A DNA stretch of 49,690 nucleotides from a virus. Shown here one piece after another: positions 26,101-33,704 of the stretch (position 1 is the first letter of the stretch; the number at the start of each line of letters is the position of its first letter). Location: positions 1-49,690 of IMG/VR virus record IMGVR_UViG_3300020183_000121, one strand, 5' to 3'. Under the pieces are notes generated by a model that did not search any database, had not been told where the DNA came from, and saw only the letters and a list, made by a program, of their open reading frames with translations. Both the position numbers and the translations under genes were made by a program.

Positions 26101-26226
26101 CGAATACTCTGTTGTAACGCAAGGGATTATGGGACCTGAGCCAAACCCCCAGCTAATGAGTCTCAGGTAGGTCTCATCAAACGTATAAATATCGTGTTTG
26201 GTACTATTATAATTATCTATGCGCAT
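23179..26226 (-). CDS. Tail protein with N-terminal trypsin-like protease domain
   Basis: A 1015-residue protein, the largest of the tail array. The N-terminal ~350 residues look like a chymotrypsin-fold serine protease: MVSPKHFLGCNHFVG gives the His region (His173), YEDANLYRLL gives the Asp region (Asp207), and WNGDSGSPLL gives the Ser region (Ser310 in GDSGSP), in the correct order and with plausible spacing. The middle is beta-rich. Near 587-601 it has RSINGVSPNDRGDIKL, then a CAPCCRC knuckle (629-635) followed by a coiled coil, both shared with the 312-residue protein. The C-terminal third is beta-sandwich-like. The protease could cut host surface proteins or mature the tail. The triad is visible; activity is inferred. 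Confidence 0.6.
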   Translation of the reverse strand: MRIDNYNSTKHDIYTFDETYLRLISWGFGSGPIIPCVTTEYSSYVDSSGQTIPIPPGGPLPAGFTFRQHAPVIGYNSGMVSFLQSKGVDVPDFSGLHVRNRGSNLNRFAFRSDSGFIQGEPFWILADNGNIQNPTNGMYAENPIFNPLDHNNWNNGVPPFCMVSPKHFLGCNHFVGPENNTNQTIRLLKKNGDIVNREGQFISRYEDANLYRLLIPLTEEEQQQINCYDIVDFRTIPPEVKIWRQDSNGKYLVYTVTQGSSYYSSSGFSGYSPILYRPYQDHSGEFPVPWNPPNTPSWYSGLGFVWNGDSGSPLLLTANGKTYLYGFSNGIIDSFAKNTPQTDWLLGALEQDGVVKKLVNAEEGGQLIKLPTAYKAGFLEEAESSGLPFIVKNPNGNPAIVSVKLSGEYNVYPGEQVYLNDIEISSIFNTSIDTSSTEEGLVFYILTCNVYAGDRLLISKSDFQSSGAYTAKIVNIGKYNHLQLNIDEGRLALTIVFLSVPTLVDFSPTDNFPLSPFCLEPYTGQVSLNLQDRNISTGLLTFSSGYNYQLDYKSENFTAVNFAVSIGAGEGLQPCEDLIDVPGYLRSINGVSPNDRGDIKLQAPSEDCVSVDTGYSATSGGKIKLDSHCAPCCRCTDYENSSDYIKGVAVKYSELVKQYNALVSIYNNVQTNFEDSLRSCPTQGKLNSRFRMWPQQNFKVQVQAMVENNTNTPTIIKKLKLELSLSLYNPISAVDPETNATYQMDENDSVAAVPLEDASYLYYKNLNPVSQGFTFSVPNSGSLKFEADLTQSGMPVPGGPPGQSPYITPPCSGYAMITGGFVIVDPLFRKIVSLNYRSGLNIKLNILFKYTGTAQDEDPCNNPDEAEHLLVPAGGVEKSITIRPNKSSVNPCDSIQPSTIAQSVNEENNILFNLNLPQVTYGTGQVTITYKSLTDAGWQEFSSSTVNISTGNAGTQTISLGGLPENLGSGNHQVLISYVPEAGARLYTKCVRSDDSNDVAEIPVAPFQVGKAFNL

Positions 26227-26227
26227 T

Positions 26228-27166
26228 TTAGTTTCCGTCTTGAGCGCAACTTGACGAATCTACATTTGATGCCAGGCAAGTAGCCTGCAGCGACTGAACA
26301 CTACTGGTCAGTATAGCTATTTGATTAGCAAGAAAAGATAGTTGAGTAGATAGCGACTCGACATCGGTGACTACGACTTGCAGTTCGTTACAGCCACAGC
26401 AAGGTTTTGCGCATGAATCGGATATAGATATTCCGCCTATTTGACTGGCTATTGATATGCAGTCTCCGGCGGCTACCACTATGTTACCCAAAGAATCGCC
26501 TTCAACATTATTTATCGTGCGTATACACGGTCCTAGCTGTACGTCGTTGCACTCACACTGTGTCTGCAGCCCTCCTCCGTCTACTGCATTAAACTTCAAG
26601 GTGTTTTCATCTACCTGAATTGAGTGGTTTGAGCCGCTCTCAAAAGCAATTTGTCCGGAGAGCACCGGAGTAGTTGCCTCAGACTTTACTACCTTGATTC
26701 CACTTATTCTTTTGGCTCCAACTGATACTACGGATGATTCTAATCTCCCTGCCTCCAATTCGAATTTAAACGTGCCAAGATAGGATTTTATGGAATCTAC
26801 TTTTCCAATAATAGCTGTACCAAAAAGTTGAGAAAAGTCTGCCAATCCGCTTACCACTCCTCTGAAATAAGTGGCTGAATATTCTTGAAATCCCGAGAAA
26901 AGAATAGGATCTGATACAGCGATAGAGGTAATGTCTTTATACCCTAACTGAATTATAAGTCCCTGCGGGTATATGGTTATGGCGCTAACGTAGACATTTG
27001 TTGGGTGAAAGTTAGCTAAAAACGGTATGGCGATTTTCATATCTACCATAAGGCTATCGGGAATGACAAACGAACTATCTATTGATTTTAATGTGGCAGA
27101 CTGGCTGAGAGGATAGTTTCTCAGCAAATTAGAGTTCAGCCATTCAGTTCCTATAATTCCAGACAT
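26228..27166 (-). CDS. Array tail protein 5 (adhesin-like, CC knuckle)
   Basis: A 312-residue protein with the clearest array N-terminus (WLNSNLLRNYPLSQSATL, residues 9-26), then a beta-rich body, the motif RTINNVEGDSLGNIVV, a cysteine knuckle CAKPCCGC (252-259) and a C-terminal coiled coil (about 262-295). The last three elements align in order with residues 587-660 of the 1015-residue protein. A good AGGAGG ribosome site precedes the ATG. Coiled coils of this kind usually trimerise fibres, so this may be the platform or stalk of the complex. Confidence 0.65.
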   Translation of the reverse strand: MSGIIGTEWLNSNLLRNYPLSQSATLKSIDSSFVIPDSLMVDMKIAIPFLANFHPTNVYVSAITIYPQGLIIQLGYKDITSIAVSDPILFSGFQEYSATYFRGVVSGLADFSQLFGTAIIGKVDSIKSYLGTFKFELEAGRLESSVVSVGAKRISGIKVVKSEATTPVLSGQIAFESGSNHSIQVDENTLKFNAVDGGGLQTQCECNDVQLGPCIRTINNVEGDSLGNIVVAAGDCISIASQIGGISISDSCAKPCCGCNELQVVVTDVESLSTQLSFLANQIAILTSSVQSLQATCLASNVDSSSCAQDGN

Positions 27167-27192
27167 ATAATAGCCTCCTAGCCAAAAAGTCT

Positions 27193-27220
27193 AGTGTACT
27201 AAAAGCTCAGTGTATATCAA
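27193..27220 (-). promoter_or_regulatory. Possible promoter before the tail array
   Basis: In one of the few gaps in the structural unit (27167-27225), the minus strand reads TTGATA (27220-27215), a 16-nt spacer, and TACACT (27198-27193). This resembles a sigma-70 promoter and would start transcription about 20 nt before the ribosome site of the 312-residue protein gene. AT-rich sequence gives such matches by chance, and a phage-specific factor may be used instead, so this is tentative. Confidence 0.25.
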
Positions 27221-27225
27221 ATTAA

Positions 27226-29481
27226 TCAAACAACAACAACTTTTTCAAGTCTATATTTGATTGACACTATGCCAATTTTATAAGGGTAAGGAGGGTCAGA
27301 CTCTGCTTCTATATTTAAACTATATCTTGCCAATTTAAAGAATACCGTTCCTCCGGCAGTGACTGAAGCTGTAGCTGCTTCTTTTCTAAAGTTATCTCTA
27401 TTAGATGCCATTCCAATAAATGGAGGCATGCCGGTATAGTGGGTATCGGGATCCGCGTATTCTCCATAAACCGGAACATTTGGACCACTTGATAAATTGT
27501 ATACTTCATCGATCGGCGGCGCTTTCATTGAAATCCAAGTTAAGGCCAATGAAGGTAGTTGCTCGGCGTTCGGGGCGGGGTGCAAAGCTATAAAGTTAAA
27601 AATTAATTTTAATTTATAGGTGCCCTGTAAAAATTCCGGAATATCTACCTTACCGAGTATACATGAATCCTTACCTGGAGGCATTGCTGAATAAAAAAGA
27701 GGCAAACTTGCATCCTTTTCGACTAGTATGTCGTCTATAGCAAGAATATCAGGCTGACCTTCTAGTTTTCCATCGAGCCCTAATACGGAAACAGTGACCG
27801 CCCCCTGGCCATTTGGAAGACTTGAATTCAGAGATATATTTTCTCCTGCCACTAGTTTTTCCACCACTGGCCCACGCTTCATGGCAAACCCAGTTATGTC
27901 TTTTACAACTATGGCCCCTGTTTCTGAATTTGAAGGGTTAGTTATAGTGAGTCCTGCACTTAACTTTAGCGGTCCCGTTGTAGCCGGATTGCCGTTAGGA
28001 TCAGTAATTGTTATAGGAGAATTCGTATCGGCCTCTAACGATGTCACTACCCTGATCCCGCCGCTTACCAGTTTTGTATACACCAGAGTAAGTTGGGTGG
28101 GCTTTATGATGCCCGAAGCGTCATCTAGAGTCCAATCAGTGTAGGTTATGTTGGTGTTTGGCAGTATATGTCTATCATTGGGGGAGTATCCTAACTTGCC
28201 CCAAGGGAGTTCGTTGAAGCTGTCAAACCACCAAATAGCGTTGCTGTTGGTGCTGACTACTTGGGAGGATACAGCTTGGCCATCCTTGAAAACTACGTAA
28301 GTTCCAACTACGCCTTCTGGAAAAAGCTGATTCAGGTTGCTGTCGGCTGCAAAGTTGTATCCATATCTTGCTCCTGCAGGTATCTGAACGTCAGGAAAGT
28401 AGGTAGAAGTTGCCGGCAACCATCCTGGAAGACTCTTGTCCACGTAGGTTGTATTTATGGAGTGTCCAATAGGTTCGTTTAGGATTACGGATACGTATGA
28501 GGAAATGGAGGCTGAGTTGTAGCTTATTTGGGTTCCTGTCAGCGAATCCATAGGCTTTAAGACCAGCTCCCTTCCCGATGGAGCTTTCATCACAGAGGAG
28601 TAATTGCCTATTAGGGGATTTGTGGATCCAAGCAATTCCACCAGATGCTTTGAGACCTTAACATCTATCAGCGATATCTTACCAGGGGTAAGGTCGATCT
28701 TGTGCACCGTTGCGGTTAAATAGGTGTCTATAATAGCTCCGTCAGGATTGCTTGAAGGGACGGACACCAATCGCACCTTTGCTCCAACTAAGAACGGCGC
28801 AGATGCAAAGTTCTCTGTTGTCGACCCCGACACTCTCTGCAGTATAAGCTCTGGCGTTGCGGGTCCGCTATGTAGATTGAATTTAAGAGCCTGTGTCTCA
28901 AGGGCAGACGATACTGGAGGTCTGACCAAAAGATGCTTTGAGTCAAAAAGATGGCATACTGGAACGTTGAGCACTCCAGGTTTTGGTATCAGGGATCCGG
29001 CATTTGCAAATCCGGAGGACAGATATAGCAGACCCCTGTCGTTCTGATTTACCAGCATATTTGCCGTCATGTCGTCGCCGGTGCAGTCTATGCCGGTATA
29101 CTTAGTCGGATCAATCAGACCCTCAACGACTATTACACCTGAGTCCGCAGTATCCTTGTTAACGACGAGGCCGACCACTGCGCTTGCTTCGCTTAAGGAT
29201 AGGTAACCATCTTTATATACCATCTCGGCATACGCTGGCGCAAATTTGTTTGAGATCTTGTCAAAGTACACCGCATGACCGGTTTTGACATCTGCGGTGA
29301 ACGGAGCGTCTGCTACGAATAGTGCCTGGGCGTAATCTTGCGCATCCTGACGAGTCTTGAGGTGCTCAGTTCTTTGAGCAAGTTGAAATATGGCGCGATT
29401 GGCAACCTCTGCGGTTACTGGTTCGCCGTTTCTAATTGAGTCTAGGATGTTCTGCCACGATTGAATGATCATTTGCGTCAA
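27226..29481 (-). CDS. Large tail/baseplate-distal protein
   Basis: A 751-residue protein. The N-terminus has RNGEPVTAEVANRAIFQLAQ (about 17-36), a motif found at the start of many phage fibre and baseplate attachment proteins, followed by KTGHAVYFDKISNKFAPAYA and long beta-rich regions. The 3' part (about 640-751) looks like another beta domain. The first codon is TTG overlapping the upstream TGA (TTGA); ATG at 29472, three codons later, is an alternative and neither has a strong ribosome site. It probably links the baseplate to the fibre array. Confidence 0.65.
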   Translation of the reverse strand: MTQMIIQSWQNILDSIRNGEPVTAEVANRAIFQLAQRTEHLKTRQDAQDYAQALFVADAPFTADVKTGHAVYFDKISNKFAPAYAEMVYKDGYLSLSEASAVVGLVVNKDTADSGVIVVEGLIDPTKYTGIDCTGDDMTANMLVNQNDRGLLYLSSGFANAGSLIPKPGVLNVPVCHLFDSKHLLVRPPVSSALETQALKFNLHSGPATPELILQRVSGSTTENFASAPFLVGAKVRLVSVPSSNPDGAIIDTYLTATVHKIDLTPGKISLIDVKVSKHLVELLGSTNPLIGNYSSVMKAPSGRELVLKPMDSLTGTQISYNSASISSYVSVILNEPIGHSINTTYVDKSLPGWLPATSTYFPDVQIPAGARYGYNFAADSNLNQLFPEGVVGTYVVFKDGQAVSSQVVSTNSNAIWWFDSFNELPWGKLGYSPNDRHILPNTNITYTDWTLDDASGIIKPTQLTLVYTKLVSGGIRVVTSLEADTNSPITITDPNGNPATTGPLKLSAGLTITNPSNSETGAIVVKDITGFAMKRGPVVEKLVAGENISLNSSLPNGQGAVTVSVLGLDGKLEGQPDILAIDDILVEKDASLPLFYSAMPPGKDSCILGKVDIPEFLQGTYKLKLIFNFIALHPAPNAEQLPSLALTWISMKAPPIDEVYNLSSGPNVPVYGEYADPDTHYTGMPPFIGMASNRDNFRKEAATASVTAGGTVFFKLARYSLNIEAESDPPYPYKIGIVSIKYRLEKVVVV

Positions 29482-29972
29482 CCAGTTATGCTAGTGGAGA
29501 ATGGGAAGGTTACGAACAGCTCGGAGCTAGCTGTCTTTATCAAAGGGGCACCTGTGAAATATGCCCTGGCTATGATTAGATCCTGGGTTTTATCTTGCTC
29601 AAAAGGCGCCAGAACCAATGCCGCTCCGTAGCAGGTAACGCCGCTTCCAAACGGCGCTCCGGATTCATTTACCCCTGTTGCAGCGGAATTAGACTGTCCA
29701 AAAAAGTTTACAGTTGCTGAATAGGGGCTAGAATTGTTTAATTGAACATTTGGATCTTTTATTGCAGGGACTCTAAGATAGTTTGACGAAGAGCCTAATC
29801 CAGAATAGTAAGCCTTAGGATCTGAGAATCCAAGCACAGAGCTTGCATCTGGATAGTTAGGAGGGCTGCCATTAATGTACTCCAGATACATAAACATTTT
29901 ATGAGGCTTTTCTGAGATGGCCTCTGCCATTGCTTGGGGGAATTCTGATGTAAATACAGTTACTGTGGGCAT
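29478..29972 (-). CDS. Hypothetical baseplate-associated protein
   Basis: A 164-residue beta-rich protein beginning MPTVTVFTSEFPQAMAEAIS, with few charged residues in the middle. It lies directly after the 394-residue baseplate-type gene and overlaps the following gene (TTGA), so it is probably a virion component. No family is recognised. Confidence 0.6.
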   Translation of the reverse strand: MPTVTVFTSEFPQAMAEAISEKPHKMFMYLEYINGSPPNYPDASSVLGFSDPKAYYSGLGSSSNYLRVPAIKDPNVQLNNSSPYSATVNFFGQSNSAATGVNESGAPFGSGVTCYGAALVLAPFEQDKTQDLIIARAYFTGAPLIKTASSELFVTFPFSTSITG

Positions 29973-29973
29973 T

Positions 29974-31149
29974 TTAATATCCGTAGGAGGTGTATTTTAC
30001 TCTGCCTTGAGCTTTAATGGAGATTTTTGGGTTTAAGTCAGGGCTGACGCCAATCATAGCGCTAGGAGCCTTAATCGACAAACTTCCAAGGCATGTAAAA
30101 GAAAAATTAGCATTAACCGCATTAGCAGCTGGGACGTCTACATTTGTAAATATTAAAGTTCTAATATTCAAAGGTAGCACTTGTTGTAATACCTTTAGTG
30201 AAGAGCTTGCCAGCCCATCTATATCTGCCTTTATAAGAATCAAAGAACTGGCTTTTGCCAGTTTACTGCCATATCTAAATGTATTATTTGATTTATAATT
30301 TTGAGGAATGTTTTCCAAAATATTTGGAGACTTATCGTGTAGGATTTCCACCCCATACGTAAAGCATTCGCCTTTTTTAACTAATTTACCTACGACAATA
30401 TCCTGTTTTATCTTTGACGGCTTTACCATATAGCAAGACTTATCAGTTATGATTTGGCAAACATTTGGATAATTAAACACTGCCTCCACTGTCTCATCTT
30501 GTTGGCTTATAGGAGAATTAGCACAATACCCAAGCATATTTATAAGGTCAAAATAATTCTGACCATAAGAAAATAGCCTCCATATATGTTTGAATGGCAC
30601 TTTTCTATATACCTCGTCGGATAGCTGAACTCCTACAGCATAGCCAAGTCTGCTGGTCACAAATCCAGATTCCTTTACAACATTTTTAGCGTAAAATATT
30701 GTTGGAAAAGCATTTAAAGTTTGTTTAAAAGTCAGCAAGCCTTTAGATAATTTATAATCTATTCCTTCGATTAAAACCTTAGTAGGATTGGAAATGCTGT
30801 CATACATAAAGGGTATGGATAGTATTTCTTCAGGTATCGCATATTGAGCAGCATTGCTACTTGGCTCGCCATAAAAATAACTAAAACCATATTTACTGTT
30901 TGAATTTCCAAATATCTCCTTGGCTTGATTGTAATTACTAAATACGTATTTCTCCCATACAGTTATCTTACCTGCGGGCATCTCGATATTTGATGTAGAC
31001 AGCAACAGCTCATCTACAGCTTGCTCGGACTGAGCGTGTACGCTCAGCTGCCCAGAAACTATAGATTTAAGCAATTCAACAGATTTAAAAAATCTGGACC
31101 AGAAAGTTCCCAGCAGGGACAGTACATAACTGGTCTTCAGCAATTTCAA
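29974..31149 (-). CDS. Baseplate-associated protein (unrecognised)
   Basis: About 391 residues from the preferred TTG start at 31149. That TTG overlaps the TGA of the J-like wedge gene (TTGA) and has a GGAG site eight bases upstream; a GTG at 31158 is also possible. The protein starts with a hydrophobic helix (YVLSLLGTFWSRFF) and then has mixed alpha/beta sequence. Position right after the J-like protein matches the tail-protein-I-like or gp7/gp8-like slot of contractile tails, but no motif proves it. Confidence 0.6.
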   Translation of the reverse strand: MKLLKTSYVLSLLGTFWSRFFKSVELLKSIVSGQLSVHAQSEQAVDELLLSTSNIEMPAGKITVWEKYVFSNYNQAKEIFGNSNSKYGFSYFYGEPSSNAAQYAIPEEILSIPFMYDSISNPTKVLIEGIDYKLSKGLLTFKQTLNAFPTIFYAKNVVKESGFVTSRLGYAVGVQLSDEVYRKVPFKHIWRLFSYGQNYFDLINMLGYCANSPISQQDETVEAVFNYPNVCQIITDKSCYMVKPSKIKQDIVVGKLVKKGECFTYGVEILHDKSPNILENIPQNYKSNNTFRYGSKLAKASSLILIKADIDGLASSSLKVLQQVLPLNIRTLIFTNVDVPAANAVNANFSFTCLGSLSIKAPSAMIGVSPDLNPKISIKAQGRVKYTSYGY

Positions 31150-32840
31150 GAGTTGCACTCCACTACGGAGATATCGATAAGATTAGCTTCTATGAAGAAA
31201 GCACAGGTGTTTTCACTAACACCCTTAGAATAGTTTTTAGGAGGCCTCAGCGCATCAGAAGAAAAAATTACATCCTTCGATAAGTCTGGATTTATAATGA
31301 CGCCGTACATATGTATTGGCAGATCTATGGAATATCCGGCCGGCAAATTCTGATAAGCTGTATGTATTAGGGCACTTGCTGGAATTGATTTTCCTATCCC
31401 AAAAGAATTAAACTTAGATACCAGTGCCGATTTTAGAATATTTACATTAGGACTTTCAGAGCCAGTAGGTTTAAGTAATCGCATTTGCATACTGCACATT
31501 ACAGGAATAGGCGCCTTTACAAGCATGTCTGCGCTGAGACTACGCTCCTCGGCCGAATCGACGTAAGCTTGCACCTCCTTAAGATTAGGCATCTTTAAGT
31601 ATTCTACGTATACATGGAACTGGTCTGGTGTACTCGATTCTTGATTGAGAAATATTGCAGGCGGCGCCGCATTACTTACCCATGAGCTCATCGCATTATT
31701 AGCCGGCAGTGCGCACTCATTTATATGAACATATGGAATCTTAAATCTAAATACTATATTTTGATATGAAGTAAACGCAGGAGTCTCCTTATCGGAAACC
31801 AAATGAATTGAATTTCCCTGCATGGTTCTTTTATCAGATATGAGTTCAAACGATCCAGCCTGTGTTAGATCAGAGCGAATAGATTCTATTGTGTATATGC
31901 CGGACGCTTTAGAAGGCGGCAACACGATTTCAAATATCGCCTCCTGGGTGTACTGATGGTCATAGGAAATCATCTGCATAGGCAGCCTTTCCGTTATCCT
32001 CGAAGGATAGCTTGCAGACTTAACATATAAATCTATTCTGTTACCTATGTGGACTTCGTCGACAACATCTCTATGCATCTCTGGATCAAGAAATCCCACC
32101 ACTCCGACGTCCTTTATCTCAGCAAATTGAGACTTCAACTTGGCATTTATGTGTGCCCTGCCTGAAAGCGCCTTACCGACCACCCCTGTCTTAGCCTTAT
32201 TGAGTAAAGATACATTGTCCTCTACATCAGCGCCTCCGATGAAATCGGAATCAGCTTTTCCAGATACTATAGAAGATATTGCTGGGACAATAGAAGAAAT
32301 CACCGTTGATGCTCTGACATTTCCTATGGACCCAGGATTAGTTGCCGATACCGGTAAGGTAGCGGTAAACAGAGTACCCGAGGACTCTATAAGTCTTTGA
32401 GACGCAGCTCCTGTAAAATTAGTCGAAGTAACTAGCACATATGAAGAAGAGGTGCTAAAGGTCACACCGCCAACTGTAAACTTAGTATCGGGAGATATTA
32501 CTACAGAGGAGCTTGTGGTTAAAAACAGCCTTAACAGTCCGGATGCTGTAGACCCATCGCCTCGCTCAACATTAAAATTAGACAATACTCTAGATACCTG
32601 CTCATTATTTACAACATTAGGATTTTTGCTAATTTCAAGCAAACTGCTAGAGATAGTAGCCAGATCAATCTGCTCTTGTACACGAGTTTCGAGGTGCGCA
32701 TATAGTTTTACTACCAGATCTCTCAAGATGGTTCCTGGCGATAGATCTAAATTTGGGTATGTGGCCTTTACAAAGGAAAGTATTTGCTCTTCCTTTGCAT
32801 AGATTTTTTCTGGAGGTTGTTCAGCTAGTGGAGTTTCCAT
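31146..32840 (-). CDS. Baseplate wedge protein, J-like (T4 gp6-like)
   Basis: A 564-residue protein with the family's N-terminal layout: NLDLSPGTILRDLVVKLYAH (about 30-49), coiled linker, then a beta region with VVISPDTKFTVGGVTF and a central segment FIGGADVEDNVSLLNKAK, similar to GGxDxESDxxLRxR in baseplate J proteins. The length fits. It forms the wedge ring that joins and fires the contractile baseplate. It follows the gp25-like gene by one base, as in Mu- and P2-type gene orders. Assignment is good. Confidence 0.82.
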   Translation of the reverse strand: METPLAEQPPEKIYAKEEQILSFVKATYPNLDLSPGTILRDLVVKLYAHLETRVQEQIDLATISSSLLEISKNPNVVNNEQVSRVLSNFNVERGDGSTASGLLRLFLTTSSSVVISPDTKFTVGGVTFSTSSSYVLVTSTNFTGAASQRLIESSGTLFTATLPVSATNPGSIGNVRASTVISSIVPAISSIVSGKADSDFIGGADVEDNVSLLNKAKTGVVGKALSGRAHINAKLKSQFAEIKDVGVVGFLDPEMHRDVVDEVHIGNRIDLYVKSASYPSRITERLPMQMISYDHQYTQEAIFEIVLPPSKASGIYTIESIRSDLTQAGSFELISDKRTMQGNSIHLVSDKETPAFTSYQNIVFRFKIPYVHINECALPANNAMSSWVSNAAPPAIFLNQESSTPDQFHVYVEYLKMPNLKEVQAYVDSAEERSLSADMLVKAPIPVMCSMQMRLLKPTGSESPNVNILKSALVSKFNSFGIGKSIPASALIHTAYQNLPAGYSIDLPIHMYGVIINPDLSKDVIFSSDALRPPKNYSKGVSENTCAFFIEANLIDISVVECNS

Positions 32841-32841
32841 A

Positions 32842-33297
32842 TTAAATCGTAGATATATTCACTGGAGTCAGTATTGTGGAAGAGTCTTTAAATTCAAATA
32901 AAAGCTTCATTGTAGCCGAATCTAAAGATACGGTAAAAGATTGCAATGTTACTTTTGATAAAGTTTCATCAGGACTTGGATTGAGATTCGTAGAATCTAT
33001 ATAATTAAGTATCTCAGGCAAATCGGCATAGAATTCAAGGGACAAGGCAAGTTGTGTAGATATTTGACCAGTTGTAAGTTTACCTATGAATGATGTTCCG
33101 TATGTTGTGTCGGACGGTACAGTGCCCCGTTCGGTCAGCAGAAACTTTACAAACTTCTGCACTATTTTATAGGGCCCAGAAATAACTGTTCCCGACTGCT
33201 TCCAGCCAACGAATACATCCGCAGGGCCGGCAGAAGCTCCAGTCTCAAGTACGCATATATCCACATTCTTGCCTACATAGTTTTGCGATACCGTCAT
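32842..33297 (-). CDS. Baseplate wedge protein, gp25/W-like
   Basis: A 151-residue protein with the motif VQKFVKFLLTERGTVPSDTT followed by YGTSFIGKL (about 44-73), the hallmark of the lysozyme-like gp25/gpW baseplate family, then helical and beta segments. It normally nucleates the wedge and sheath assembly. It is immediately before the J-like gene, the usual arrangement, and overlaps the upstream gene by ATGA. Confidence 0.75.
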   Translation of the reverse strand: MTVSQNYVGKNVDICVLETGASAGPADVFVGWKQSGTVISGPYKIVQKFVKFLLTERGTVPSDTTYGTSFIGKLTTGQISTQLALSLEFYADLPEILNYIDSTNLNPSPDETLSKVTLQSFTVSLDSATMKLLFEFKDSSTILTPVNISTI

Positions 33298-33704
33298 CTC
33301 TCCCCCTCTCTAGTAGCCAAGAATCCAGTAATAGCATCCTCAAGTTGAGATATGATTCCCGTCTTATCCTGGGCCATGGCTTCTCTTCTACCAACCTCGT
33401 TTAGCACTCTGTTTATCCTAGACGAGTACCTATAGGCCATATCTCTATGAATTGGAGCCACCGCATCGTTTTGCATCTGCAGTTTCATCAAATCAAAGAA
33501 TTTAAAAGACTCAAGAACGGTAGTGGCAACATACTCTTGCTCCAACTCAGAACGATCAAACATATCGACCAACTCTTTGAAGTTATTATTTCCCTCTTCC
33601 GGCTCCCATAAATTTCTAAAAAAAGAGCCACCGCTCAAGCCAGAGGAGGAGTCCTTGCTGACCTTTTTGAGTGCCTTAAAAACAGTTTTGGTTACTTCTT
33701 TCAC
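33294..33704 (-). CDS. Hypothetical protein in baseplate module
   Basis: A 136-residue helical protein beginning MKEVTKTVFKALKKVSKD. The start is GTG at 33704 overlapping the TGA of the sigma-like gene (GTGA), with AAAGG six bases upstream, so it is well supported. It is rich in Met, Arg and Glu and has no recognised domain. It lies between the sigma-like gene and the gp25-like gene, so both a structural and a regulatory role are possible. Confidence 0.65.
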   Translation of the reverse strand: MKEVTKTVFKALKKVSKDSSSGLSGGSFFRNLWEPEEGNNNFKELVDMFDRSELEQEYVATTVLESFKFFDLMKLQMQNDAVAPIHRDMAYRYSSRINRVLNEVGRREAMAQDKTGIISQLEDAITGFLATREGER

